Made by a program: the position numbers and the translations under genes. From NCBI GenBank assembly GCA_937981995.1, contig CALJNC010000029.1, positions 1 to 64,000 on the forward strand: a DNA stretch of 64,000 bases. Direction: 5' to 3'. Position 1 is the first letter of the stretch, and every line of letters begins with the position of its first letter. Positions 52,877 through 63,339 of the stretch are shown one piece after another. A model generated the notes under the pieces. The model saw only the letters and a list, made by a program, of their open reading frames with translations, did no database searches and was not told the origin of the DNA. This DNA is from an uncultured Chitinophagaceae bacterium. Its GTDB lineage: Bacteria > Bacteroidota > Bacteroidia > Chitinophagales > Chitinophagaceae.

Positions 52877-53590
52877 ATGAAAAAAATAGCAATTGCTCTA
52901 TTCCTAATTTTTACTAGCCTTCAATCATTCTCACAAGCAAGTGATTTAGGTGCTTGGTATTCTTACTTGGGTACGTATGATGTGCATAAACGTTGGAATG
53001 TACAAGCCAATACGCAGTTTCGTTTTTATAATACACTAGGCGATTGGGATCAATTTTTAATACGTGTAGGAGCTAATTATAAGCTAGATAAAAAAGGCAA
53101 GTATCAAGCAGGCCTTGGTTTTGACTACTGGTACAATGAAGCTTATATAGGCACAACGGATCAAAAAATAGATTTCACAGAAATGCGTTTATACGAGCAA
53201 CTTGTAACACGTCAAGATTACAAGCGATTCTATTTTCAGCATAGGTATAGACTAGAAAATATTTTTAGAGAAAATCAAGATGTAAAATTTAGATTTAGAT
53301 ATATGTTACAAGTACGTATGGCCCTGAACAAGAAACGTATCCAACCAGGAACATTTTATGCTGCGCTAATTAACGAGACTTGGATTAATGCCAAAGGCCC
53401 TACACATTTTGATAGACACTGGTTACAATATACTTTAGGGTATCAACTTAATAAAAACTGGACTTTTGAGATTGGTAATCAAACACAATTCACCGGCAAT
53501 GGTTTTACAGACAATCGATTGCAATTCTGGGCTTTTCATAACCTAAACCTTATGAAAAAGAAAAGATATGAAAAACCGGGCAACTTATAA
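52877..53590 (+). CDS. DUF2490 outer-membrane beta-barrel protein
   Basis: From the ATG at 52877 the product (about 237 aa) has a signal peptide (MKKIAIALFLIFTSLQSFSQ) and alternating aromatic/polar beta strands ending with WAFHNLNLM, matching DUF2490 predicted outer-membrane proteins of unknown function. A longer frame from 52817 adds 20 residues inside the methyltransferase gene and hides the signal peptide, so it is rejected. It may carry the product of the polyketide operon or be unrelated. Confidence 0.82.
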   Translation: MKKIAIALFLIFTSLQSFSQASDLGAWYSYLGTYDVHKRWNVQANTQFRFYNTLGDWDQFLIRVGANYKLDKKGKYQAGLGFDYWYNEAYIGTTDQKIDFTEMRLYEQLVTRQDYKRFYFQHRYRLENIFRENQDVKFRFRYMLQVRMALNKKRIQPGTFYAALINETWINAKGPTHFDRHWLQYTLGYQLNKNWTFEIGNQTQFTGNGFTDNRLQFWAFHNLNLMKKKRYEKPGNL

Positions 53591-53592
53591 CC

Positions 53593-55582
<1,990 letters not shown>

Positions 55583-56581
55583 ATGAAAAAGAAAATTAAA
55601 TTCCTCCTATTCCTTTCTATTAGCCTTTTCATAGCAAATTCAAGCAATGCACAGTTAAACCAAGGTTTACTTGCTCACTATTGTTTTGATGGCAATGCTA
55701 CTGATGCAGCTGGCACAAAACATGGTACGCTAATGAATGGCGCTATAGGCACATTAGATAGAGGCGGCAATCCTAATGGTGCCGTAAAACTTGATGGGAT
55801 TGATGATTTCATTCAACTTCCATCTGATCCTTGGATAACGGGAGATTTTTCCTTTAGTGGTTGGATTAATATTAAATCAATTGGTTCTTGGCCACACCTT
55901 TGGGGTTTTGGTAATGGAACGAATGCACAAAATATTTTTTTATCCTTAGGCCAAGGAACTAATAATACACCTCATTTTACAACCCATGGTTGTACCAATG
56001 GTGGCATGCTAGACAGGATTGCTGTTACTAGCGCTTCGCCATTAAATACTTGGTTCCATATTGTAGTTACAATGAGCGGTAATTCGGTTTCTATTTATAA
56101 GGATAATGCTCTTTGGGTTAATGGCACTAGCTCAATTCTCCCCTGTGCTGCAGTTAAAGATTCTTCTTTTATAGGCAAAAGTAATTTTACGTTTAACAAT
56201 AACGCATTGGTGGATGCCGATATTGACGATTTTAGATTTTATAATCGAGTGCTAAGTGCTCAAGAAATTACTCAATTAAATGAATTGGAAGCATCCAATA
56301 ATTGCGGCCCAAGCTGGCCTAATAGTTCTTCTACTATTGATAATACTTTTAAAAATCATGCTATTCACCCTAACCCAAGTACAGGAAGGTTTTCAATAAA
56401 AATACCAGAACATACTCAAATAGAAGATCTAAGAATTTACGATCAAATAGGTAAAAGCATCCAATTTGAAAGATTTGGTAAGGATGTAACGATATCATCT
56501 ACCCTAGCAAAAGGAATCTATCCTGTAAATATAGTTTTGAGTAATGGCGCAAGCTTTACTTCTAAGTTAATGATTCAGTAA
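55583..56581 (+). CDS. LamG/concanavalin-like secreted protein with T9SS sorting domain
   Basis: The 332-aa protein has a signal peptide (to about residue 23, SNA), a LamG/laminin-G-like lectin domain (about 25-235, beginning GLLAHYCFDGNATDAAG with IDDFRFYNRVLSAQEI at its end) and a T9SS type A C-terminal domain from IHPNPSTGRFSIKI to KLMIQ. It is expected to be exported and surface-bound and to bind carbohydrate or matrix; specificity is unknown. Confidence 0.88.
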   Translation: MKKKIKFLLFLSISLFIANSSNAQLNQGLLAHYCFDGNATDAAGTKHGTLMNGAIGTLDRGGNPNGAVKLDGIDDFIQLPSDPWITGDFSFSGWINIKSIGSWPHLWGFGNGTNAQNIFLSLGQGTNNTPHFTTHGCTNGGMLDRIAVTSASPLNTWFHIVVTMSGNSVSIYKDNALWVNGTSSILPCAAVKDSSFIGKSNFTFNNNALVDADIDDFRFYNRVLSAQEITQLNELEASNNCGPSWPNSSSTIDNTFKNHAIHPNPSTGRFSIKIPEHTQIEDLRIYDQIGKSIQFERFGKDVTISSTLAKGIYPVNIVLSNGASFTSKLMIQ

Positions 56582-56667
56582 GCTTTTTGGCTAGTTGCTA
56601 ACTAGTAGATAAGTTGCTAAATCTATGATTTGCTTTTTAAAATTATTGCCTTACATTAGAGTTTATA

Positions 56668-57060
56668 ATGTCAATACCCATACAATTACCTGAAATTGAT
56701 AAACAGCTAGAGGTAAGCAGAGACTTAGCAACAAGTGTTGAAACACAAGCGCAGGTTATAGTTCATTGTAATTTTTTAGCCATGAACCCTGGTGATGGAT
56801 ATCGCATATGGCCTACAACCTTTCTTGTAGATCAAAAAACGGGTCATAAAAGCAAGCTCGTACATGCTGAGAATGTATGTTATTACCCACAATGGCAATT
56901 TGCACAAAAAGCAGGTTGGCATAGTTTTACCTTAGTATTTGAATCATTACCTTCTTCCTGCGACTTATTTGATCTGATAGAAGAAATTCCTGAGGATGGT
57001 GCTTTTAAAGCTTTAGGCATACGCCGAAATAAAAGCGATGTGTACAATGTAGAAATTTAA
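56668..57060 (+). CDS. conserved cytoplasmic protein, unknown function
   Basis: The 130-aa product has no signal or membrane span. It contains FLAMNPGDGYRIWPTTFLVDQ (about 35-55) and a C-terminal SCDLFDLIEEIPEDGAF segment, suggesting a compact globular protein; no family was recognised. Its stop abuts the sirtuin ATG, so the two genes are co-transcribed and perhaps coupled. Confidence 0.6.
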   Translation: MSIPIQLPEIDKQLEVSRDLATSVETQAQVIVHCNFLAMNPGDGYRIWPTTFLVDQKTGHKSKLVHAENVCYYPQWQFAQKAGWHSFTLVFESLPSSCDLFDLIEEIPEDGAFKALGIRRNKSDVYNVEI

Positions 57061-57747
57061 ATGAAAAAACGAATTGTAGTTTTAAGTGGTGCAGGCATAA
57101 GTGCCGAAAGTGGAATACAAACATTTAGAGATAGCAACGGCCTTTGGGAAAACCATAATGTACAAGATGTAGCAACACCGGAAGCCTTTGAAAGAAATCC
57201 CGAATTAGTTCTTCGATTTTATAATGAAAGAAGAAAAAATATAGCAGAAGTAAAACCCAATGCTGCTCATACAGAACTTGTAAGATTAGAAGAAAAATAT
57301 CATGTAGACATTGTAACACAAAACATAGATGATTTGCACGAACGTGCCGGAAGCTCTCAAATAACCCACTTACATGGTGAAATTTTTAAAATGTGCAGTG
57401 TTATAAATAAAGAGACAACCTTTCCTATTCAAGGAGATATAGAACTGGGCGACGTAGCACCAGATGGTCATCAGCTAAGACCATTTATTGTATGGTTTAA
57501 TGAGGCGGTTCCTATGATGGATGTGGCTAGTACCCTTTGCCAAAAGGCCGATATTTTAATAGTCGTAGGAACAAGCTTACAAGTATACCCTGCCGCTGGC
57601 CTTGTACATTGTGTAGGTGCACAGGTACCCGTATATATTATTGACAAAAATATCCCAAGTGTAAGCGGCGTGTCAAATATTACGACTTATGAAGAAAATG
57701 CAAGCACTGGCTTGAATAAAGTTGTAAATTTGTTGCTGGCTAAATAA
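57061..57747 (+). CDS. cobB: NAD-dependent protein deacylase (sirtuin)
   Basis: The 228-aa protein has the sirtuin fold: GAGISAESGIQTFRD (10-24), the class III FYNERRKN segment, TQNIDDLHERAG, the catalytic HLHGE and GTSLQVYPAAG. The Tyr/Arg in FYNERR suggests desuccinylase or related deacylase activity. The zinc-binding cysteines are mostly missing: only one Cys (KMCS) remains where two CxxC pairs are usual, as in other short Bacteroidota sirtuins. It directly follows the 130-aa gene. Confidence 0.92.
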   Translation: MKKRIVVLSGAGISAESGIQTFRDSNGLWENHNVQDVATPEAFERNPELVLRFYNERRKNIAEVKPNAAHTELVRLEEKYHVDIVTQNIDDLHERAGSSQITHLHGEIFKMCSVINKETTFPIQGDIELGDVAPDGHQLRPFIVWFNEAVPMMDVASTLCQKADILIVVGTSLQVYPAAGLVHCVGAQVPVYIIDKNIPSVSGVSNITTYEENASTGLNKVVNLLLAK

Positions 57748-57765
57748 GTCGTAATTTTATTATTC

Positions 57766-58167
57766 ATGAAAAAAATTTATCTAACAATATTTGCTTCAAT
57801 TTTCTTAGGATTGATAAGCTGTACCCCTAAAATATATTCTCAAGACAAAGACACTATTATAAAAGAGGCATTTACTCAGAAAGAAATCCCTGGTCAGGCC
57901 GACGGGAAAGTTCGCACTTATTTGAAAGTTAACTTTGATTTAAAACAAGGTGAAATTATACAAGTTGACAGTGTAACATTTCGTGGTGTAACCACCCCAA
58001 TTAATACTCCGGCTCGCAGATTAAAAGTGCAATTAAGCCTTGCCCAATTAAAAAATAAACCAACTTCTGGAGCAGAAGAAGCCATTGTTTATTTTACCAA
58101 AGACGGCAAAGCGTATAAGCGCGTATTATCTTCAGTAGGTTCTAAAGAAGACTTATTCTTACCATAA
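57766..58167 (+). CDS. small lipoprotein, unknown function
   Basis: The 133-aa protein has a lipoprotein signal with lipobox Cys19 (GLISC). The mature part has beta character (YLKVNFDLKQGEIIQVDSVTFRGV) and resembles no family I know. It precedes a large BNR-type secreted protein gene by 10 bases, so the two are probably in one operon. Confidence 0.6.
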   Translation: MKKIYLTIFASIFLGLISCTPKIYSQDKDTIIKEAFTQKEIPGQADGKVRTYLKVNFDLKQGEIIQVDSVTFRGVTTPINTPARRLKVQLSLAQLKNKPTSGAEEAIVYFTKDGKAYKRVLSSVGSKEDLFLP

Positions 58168-58177
58168 AATATAAAGA

Positions 58178-61100
58178 TTGAAAAGAGTACTAATTATTCT
58201 ATGCTTTTTTAGCATACAAGCGCAAGCACAGCAAAAGTCATATAAAGATATGATGAATGACAAAACAGTAAACTTTTATACTGTATGTGAAGAAGCTGAA
58301 AAATATTTTGAAACTATAGATAAAAATAAAAAAGGGAGTGGCTGGAAACCCTATCAGCGGTGGAAGGATGCCAATGAGTATAAATATTACCCTGATGGTG
58401 ATCGTAGTACCGAAGATCCATTTTTTGTAAAAAAACAATACAAGAGTTTTTTACGAAACAATCAATCGTCAAATAAACTATTTCCCAATGGATGGAATGA
58501 AGTAGGCCCTATTACAATTGATAGCATTACTGGGCATTACGCAGCTGGCTTGGGCCGTATTGAGGATGTGCACGTAGCACCTAGCAATCCTAATGTTATA
58601 TATCTTGGTTCAAGAAGCGGAGGATTTTGGAAATCTAATGATGCAGGTGTCACTTGGACAGGCGGCTCAACTGATTTCTTATTTGCAAGTGGTGTAAATA
58701 CCTTAACTGCTTCTCATACCAATCCTGATTCTGTAATGATTAATGTGCGTAATGCACAAAATGGTATTTCGCATGGCTTATACAGAAGTTCTAATGGAGG
58801 TAATACTTGGACACAAACTAATTTCAATCCTACTGTTTTAGGCTTTGGAGGATTGGGTTCTTATTTTGTAATACATGAAATAACGTACCACCCGCGCAAT
58901 GCAAATGTGTTATTTATAGGTACTTCAAATGGAGTTTTTAGGTCAGACAATGACTTACAATCATGGACACAACTATATGCAGGAAATGATATTACTGATT
59001 TTGCTTTTCATCCTACCGATGATAATATCGTATACATTTATAATGCTGACAATCCTTATAAAGATGTAATTCTTAAATCAACCAATCAAGGAATTAGTTA
59101 CTCTCAGACGGCAAGCTTAGCCGGCAATAACGGAACTACGAATTTAGAAATTTCAACAAGTGCTGATTGCCCTAATTGCCTTTATGCCGCAACAAGTAAT
59201 GGCGTATGGAAATCATTAGATACGGGAGCAAACTTTAATTTCATTAGTAACCCTGGGCAAACTTGTCGTGGCTTTGCAGTAAATGATTTAGATACATCTA
59301 ATATGATTTATGGTTATTTAGATTTGGAACGAAGCGTAAATGGTGGCGATACCTTTAGCCGAGTAACAAGATGGTCTTTAGGAAATACAAATGGATCGGG
59401 CAATGGCTTGCAAACAAGCTATCAAACAAGCACGGATTATATTCATGCAGATGTAAGAAATGCCAAATGCTTAAATGGAGTATTTTATGTGACTACTGAT
59501 GGATTTTTATGCAAAAGCACAGACCAAGGTTTGACTTGGAAAATACTTAGTGACGGCATAGGCATAAGAGAAAATTATAGAATTGGAGTAAGTCAATCAA
59601 ATCATGATAAAGTAGTAATTGGTTCTCAAGACAATGGTACAAGCTTTAGCATAAAAGATGGTTGGGTAGAATTTTATGGAGCAGACGGTATGGAAGCCAT
59701 AGTACATCCTTTAAACGAAGATTGGTTTATGGGAAGCGTTCAATTTGGCAGCAGAAGACTTACCAAAGATGGAGGAAAAAGCCAAACAGGTGCATCTCCC
59801 GCAGGTAGCAATAGCGGCGACTGGATTGCCCCACTTGCTTTTGACCCTAATAATCATATGGTTGTTTATGATTTTAGAGATGCTGTTTTTAAGTCTGATG
59901 ATTTTGGTACTAGTCATACTGCTCTTAGCATTCCCTCAAGTTTTATTGGGACGATTAAAAATGCCGCAATAGCTGAAAACAACTCTGACATCATGATTAT
60001 AAACAGAAACGCTAGTACTGACAAATCTGTTGATGGTGGTCTTACATGGACTAGTATTCGAAATAATTTGCCAGCCTATAACGTGGAGGATATTGCATTT
60101 GACCCTAATAACGATGATGTAATTGTAGTAGTTTTTGCAAGATACCAAGCCGATAATAATAAAGTATTTATTACAACAGATGGAGGTGCTAACTGGACAA
60201 ATATTACAAATAATTTAGGCAGCATGCCCATACGCTCCGTTGTAATAGATCATACACCGGCTCGTAATATTTATGTTGGTGCAGAAATTGGAGTTTATAC
60301 AATGCCAATAGGTGGTTCAAACTGGACATTATACAATACCAATTTGCCTAATATGGCAGTAAGAGAATTGAATATTAATTATGGATCAAATACATTAAAA
60401 GCAGCTACTTGGGGCCGCGGTTTGTGGGAGTATAGCTTAGTTGGGCGCGATGATTATCCTGCTATAGTTTATACAACAATTACAACACCTCCTACAGCAG
60501 ATAGACCAAAAAAAGGCATTGAGCAAACAGTAACTTCTCGCATATCATATGACAATACCTTGAGTGCAGTTTATCTTGAATGGTCAAGTAATACGCCAAG
60601 CTTTGGAAACATTATTTCAATGACTAATACTTCGGATTCTACTTGGAAAAGTACAAGTCCCCTACCCGATGTTGCAGTTGGAACCAAACTCTATTTTAAG
60701 GTGTTTGCAGTAGGCAATAATTCTGATACTACTGAAACATATAAATTTATGTACACCCAGCAACCATTTGAATATTGCCAAGCTATAGGCCATGATAATG
60801 ACGGGAACTTATTTATATCCAACGTAAACTTGGAAAGTATTAATAATACAACAACCAATGACGCTTATACATTATACCCAAATCCTATACCCACCTTATG
60901 GGCCGATTCTTCTTATACATTAGACATGACAGCCAATACGGGTTGGGGCAGAAATGATTATGGTGCTTGGATTGACTTTAATGGAAACAGAGAATTTGAA
61001 GTTGATGAACGCGTACTTTGGTCAATTGGGCCAGCAGTTGCTAATGTAAATAATACGTTTACAGTGCCTACCAAAGCGGTTGATCAAGATACAGTTGTAA

Positions 61101-61453
61101 TGCGTGTAAGATTATCGCATTGGGGAACTGAACCATTACCTTGCGGTACTCAATTTGGAGAAGTGGAAGATTATTTAATTTCCCTAAGAAATCTTGAATG
61201 GCCTTTAGCTATTGAAAACATTTCCAATAGTCTAAATGTAAAACTGTACCCAAATCCTACAAGCGGTAAAGTACATATTGATTTCAATACAGCTGCTAAG
61301 CGTAACTATCAATTGACAACTCAAATTGGTCAGCAAGTAATGCAAGGTCAACTTAGTAACAAAGACAATACAATTGATATAAGTAATTTTGCAACAGGTA
61401 TTTATTATTTAAAAATTGAGAATAGCATTTTCAAAGTATTGAAAAAAGATTAA
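58178..61453 (+). CDS. large secreted VPS10/BNR protein with GEVED and T9SS domains
   Basis: The 1091-aa protein starts at TTG (58178) with a signal peptide (to about residue 17, QAQA). Asp-box repeats (SNDAGVTWTGG, SSNGGNTWTQT, STDQGLTWKIL, SVDGGLTWTSI, TTDGGANWTNI) form one or two sortilin-like beta-propellers (about 90-760). A GEVED domain (GAWIDFNGNREFEVDE, then the GEVEDYLI motif) lies at about 910-1010 and a T9SS sorting domain runs from LYPNPTSGKVHIDF to KVLKKD. It is probably an exported adhesion or hydrolase-like protein; no catalytic residues were identified. Confidence 0.88.
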   Translation: MKRVLIILCFFSIQAQAQQKSYKDMMNDKTVNFYTVCEEAEKYFETIDKNKKGSGWKPYQRWKDANEYKYYPDGDRSTEDPFFVKKQYKSFLRNNQSSNKLFPNGWNEVGPITIDSITGHYAAGLGRIEDVHVAPSNPNVIYLGSRSGGFWKSNDAGVTWTGGSTDFLFASGVNTLTASHTNPDSVMINVRNAQNGISHGLYRSSNGGNTWTQTNFNPTVLGFGGLGSYFVIHEITYHPRNANVLFIGTSNGVFRSDNDLQSWTQLYAGNDITDFAFHPTDDNIVYIYNADNPYKDVILKSTNQGISYSQTASLAGNNGTTNLEISTSADCPNCLYAATSNGVWKSLDTGANFNFISNPGQTCRGFAVNDLDTSNMIYGYLDLERSVNGGDTFSRVTRWSLGNTNGSGNGLQTSYQTSTDYIHADVRNAKCLNGVFYVTTDGFLCKSTDQGLTWKILSDGIGIRENYRIGVSQSNHDKVVIGSQDNGTSFSIKDGWVEFYGADGMEAIVHPLNEDWFMGSVQFGSRRLTKDGGKSQTGASPAGSNSGDWIAPLAFDPNNHMVVYDFRDAVFKSDDFGTSHTALSIPSSFIGTIKNAAIAENNSDIMIINRNASTDKSVDGGLTWTSIRNNLPAYNVEDIAFDPNNDDVIVVVFARYQADNNKVFITTDGGANWTNITNNLGSMPIRSVVIDHTPARNIYVGAEIGVYTMPIGGSNWTLYNTNLPNMAVRELNINYGSNTLKAATWGRGLWEYSLVGRDDYPAIVYTTITTPPTADRPKKGIEQTVTSRISYDNTLSAVYLEWSSNTPSFGNIISMTNTSDSTWKSTSPLPDVAVGTKLYFKVFAVGNNSDTTETYKFMYTQQPFEYCQAIGHDNDGNLFISNVNLESINNTTTNDAYTLYPNPIPTLWADSSYTLDMTANTGWGRNDYGAWIDFNGNREFEVDERVLWSIGPAVANVNNTFTVPTKAVDQDTVVMRVRLSHWGTEPLPCGTQFGEVEDYLISLRNLEWPLAIENISNSLNVKLYPNPTSGKVHIDFNTAAKRNYQLTTQIGQQVMQGQLSNKDNTIDISNFATGIYYLKIENSIFKVLKKD

Positions 61454-61471
61454 ACATCTATTTGAAGAAGC

Positions 61472-62056
61472 ATGAGCAATCACACTAAAATAGAAAACAT
61501 CCTGGCTGCTTCAATAGAAAGCAAACAAAGTATACTTGCCAATAAAGAACTTATAAGCAAAATAAATAAGTCGGTTGAACTAATTACAACAAGCTTTAAA
61601 AATGGCGGCCGCTTATGGTTATGTGGAAACGGTGGAAGCGCTGCAGACGCACAACATATTGCTGCTGAATTTAGTGGAAGATTTTTCAAGGATCGAAAAG
61701 CACTACCTGCCGAAGCCTTACACGTAAATTCATCATATGTAACATCCGTAGGAAACGACTATGGTTTTGATGTTGTTTATAGTAGAATGATTGAAGGTGT
61801 AGCAAAAGAAGGCGACGTATTAATAGCTATTAGCACAAGCGGCAACTCCAAAAACATTCTCAATGCCGCTAAGGCTGCTAAAGTAAAAGAGGTTACTTGT
61901 ATAGCACTTACGGGTACAACGGGTGGCAATTTAGCACAATGTGCTGATGTATTGCTTAATATGCCAACGGATAGCACACCACGTATTCAAGAATGTCATA
62001 TTTTAATCGGACATATAATTTGTGAAGTAGTAGAAGAAAATTTATTCAATGCATAA
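61472..62056 (+). CDS. gmhA: phosphoheptose isomerase GmhA
   Basis: The 194-aa enzyme isomerises sedoheptulose 7-phosphate to D-glycero-D-manno-heptose 7-phosphate, the first step to LPS or S-layer heptose. It has the SIS-domain signature CGNGGSAADAQHIAAEFSGRF with the catalytic Glu, AISTSGNSKNI, and a late His in HILIGHIICEVVEE. It overlaps the next gene by eight bases and starts a three-gene operon with a nucleotidyltransferase-like gene and gmhB. Confidence 0.95.
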   Translation: MSNHTKIENILAASIESKQSILANKELISKINKSVELITTSFKNGGRLWLCGNGGSAADAQHIAAEFSGRFFKDRKALPAEALHVNSSYVTSVGNDYGFDVVYSRMIEGVAKEGDVLIAISTSGNSKNILNAAKAAKVKEVTCIALTGTTGGNLAQCADVLLNMPTDSTPRIQECHILIGHIICEVVEENLFNA

Positions 62057-62765
62057 GGATTGTATCATATTGTGTAATCACACAAATAAAGACGGTGAGT
62101 TATCATGTTTGCAAGAAATTAATGGCAAACCATTTATAGAGTATGTTGCAGAACAACTCAAAAAATATCACATCTGCAAAATTATATTTGCTATAAGTCA
62201 TAAAAAAGAAGAGTTTAAAAAGCACCTTATTGATAATAGAGATCGCTTTTATTTTGCCTTTGATTTTGCCGAACAAGAAGAAGATGCCAGTAGCGGTCAA
62301 TTAATTATAAATGCTTTGCAATATTCAGATACGCCTGACGTTTTTATTATGAACGGCCATCAATTATTTGACTTAAATTTAGATGACTTTATTGCTTGGC
62401 AACAAACAAAAATGGGCGATGTAACCATTGCCTTATCTCATCAAGAAAGTACTGAAGGCTATACTCTAGCTCACTTAAATGAAGAGAATGTTGTGCATGA
62501 GTTTTCTGACGGCGAGGCCAATAAGAGTGGCTTGCTATTAGCAGGTATGTATTGCATGTTCAGACCTTCGTTTTTAAACGTCAATTTCCCTCATTCTTTT
62601 TCTTTTGAAAAAGATTATCTAAAAAAGAATTTAAAGGAACGTGACTTTATAGGAATGATTTCAGAAGGGTATTTCCTTGATATTTCTAAAGAAGGTTCTT
62701 TAGACAAGGCAATCAAGGACTTCCAAATTATCTTTAAACCGGCGGCTACCAATGATACGAATTGA
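62049..62765 (+). CDS. degenerate HddC-like nucleotidyltransferase
   Basis: The 238-aa protein aligns with the sugar-phosphate nucleotidyltransferases such as HddC: NGKPFIEYVAEQL near the start, ASSGQLIINALQ, DVFIMNGHQLFDLNLDDF and YFLDISKEGSLDKAI near the end. However, the GGxGTRL nucleotide-binding loop is replaced by CNHTNKDG (residues 9-16), and the metal-binding Asp of the usual NGD is His104. Only the last Asp (DIS) is retained. It overlaps gmhA (8 bases) and gmhB (14 bases), so it is under the same selection, but activity as a guanylyltransferase looks doubtful. It could be a regulatory or structural pseudoenzyme. Confidence 0.8.
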   Translation: MHKDCIILCNHTNKDGELSCLQEINGKPFIEYVAEQLKKYHICKIIFAISHKKEEFKKHLIDNRDRFYFAFDFAEQEEDASSGQLIINALQYSDTPDVFIMNGHQLFDLNLDDFIAWQQTKMGDVTIALSHQESTEGYTLAHLNEENVVHEFSDGEANKSGLLLAGMYCMFRPSFLNVNFPHSFSFEKDYLKKNLKERDFIGMISEGYFLDISKEGSLDKAIKDFQIIFKPAATNDTN

Positions 62766-63303
62766 TAAAAGCTGGTCTTTATTTTTAGATAGAGATGGTG
62801 TTATTAATGTGGAACGAAACAATGATTATGTTTATGAACCATCTCAGTTTGTTTTTGATACGGGTGTGTTAGATATATTAAGTAAATGCAATGATTTATT
62901 TGCGCATATATTAGTAGCTACAAATCAAAGAGGAATAGGTCGTGGTTTAATGAGTCATCAAAACCTAGCTAATGTGCATAATCATATGCTCAAAGAAATT
63001 ATTAGTCATAATGGAAGGATCAATAAAATATATTATGCTCCTGACCTTGAAGACGATGCCTTAAATCGTAAGCCAAACACAGGCATGGCCCTACAGGCAA
63101 AAAAAGACTTTCCTACTATCAATTTTGAAAAAAGTATCATGGTAGGTAATAATATTTCTGATATGGAATTTGGCAAACGTATGGAAATGAAAACAGTTTT
63201 TGTAAACACAACACAAACTCAATCTAGCGATCACCCTATGATAGATTACTCAATAAAAAATTTAGCGGCATTGCCAACAATTCTACAATTAACTACTCAC
63301 TAG
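62752..63303 (+). CDS. gmhB: D-glycero-D-manno-heptose 1,7-bisphosphate phosphatase-like protein
   Basis: The 183-aa HAD-superfamily protein has the nucleophile motif FLDRDGVINVE (Asp13, Asp15), ATNQRGIGRG (motif II), RKPNTGM (Lys of motif III) and MVGNNISDMEFGKRM (motif IV). GmhB removes the 7-phosphate from heptose 1,7-bisphosphate. The zinc loop that usually carries three Cys and one His before RKP (about residues 95-107) reads APDLEDDALN, so the zinc site is absent. It overlaps the nucleotidyltransferase-like gene by 14 bases. The HisB-type phosphatases are the closest alternative. Confidence 0.88.
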   Translation: MIRIDKSWSLFLDRDGVINVERNNDYVYEPSQFVFDTGVLDILSKCNDLFAHILVATNQRGIGRGLMSHQNLANVHNHMLKEIISHNGRINKIYYAPDLEDDALNRKPNTGMALQAKKDFPTINFEKSIMVGNNISDMEFGKRMEMKTVFVNTTQTQSSDHPMIDYSIKNLAALPTILQLTTH

Positions 63304-63339
63304 AGAATATTCAGCGCGGTATCAGTTAAATTCGTAGAT

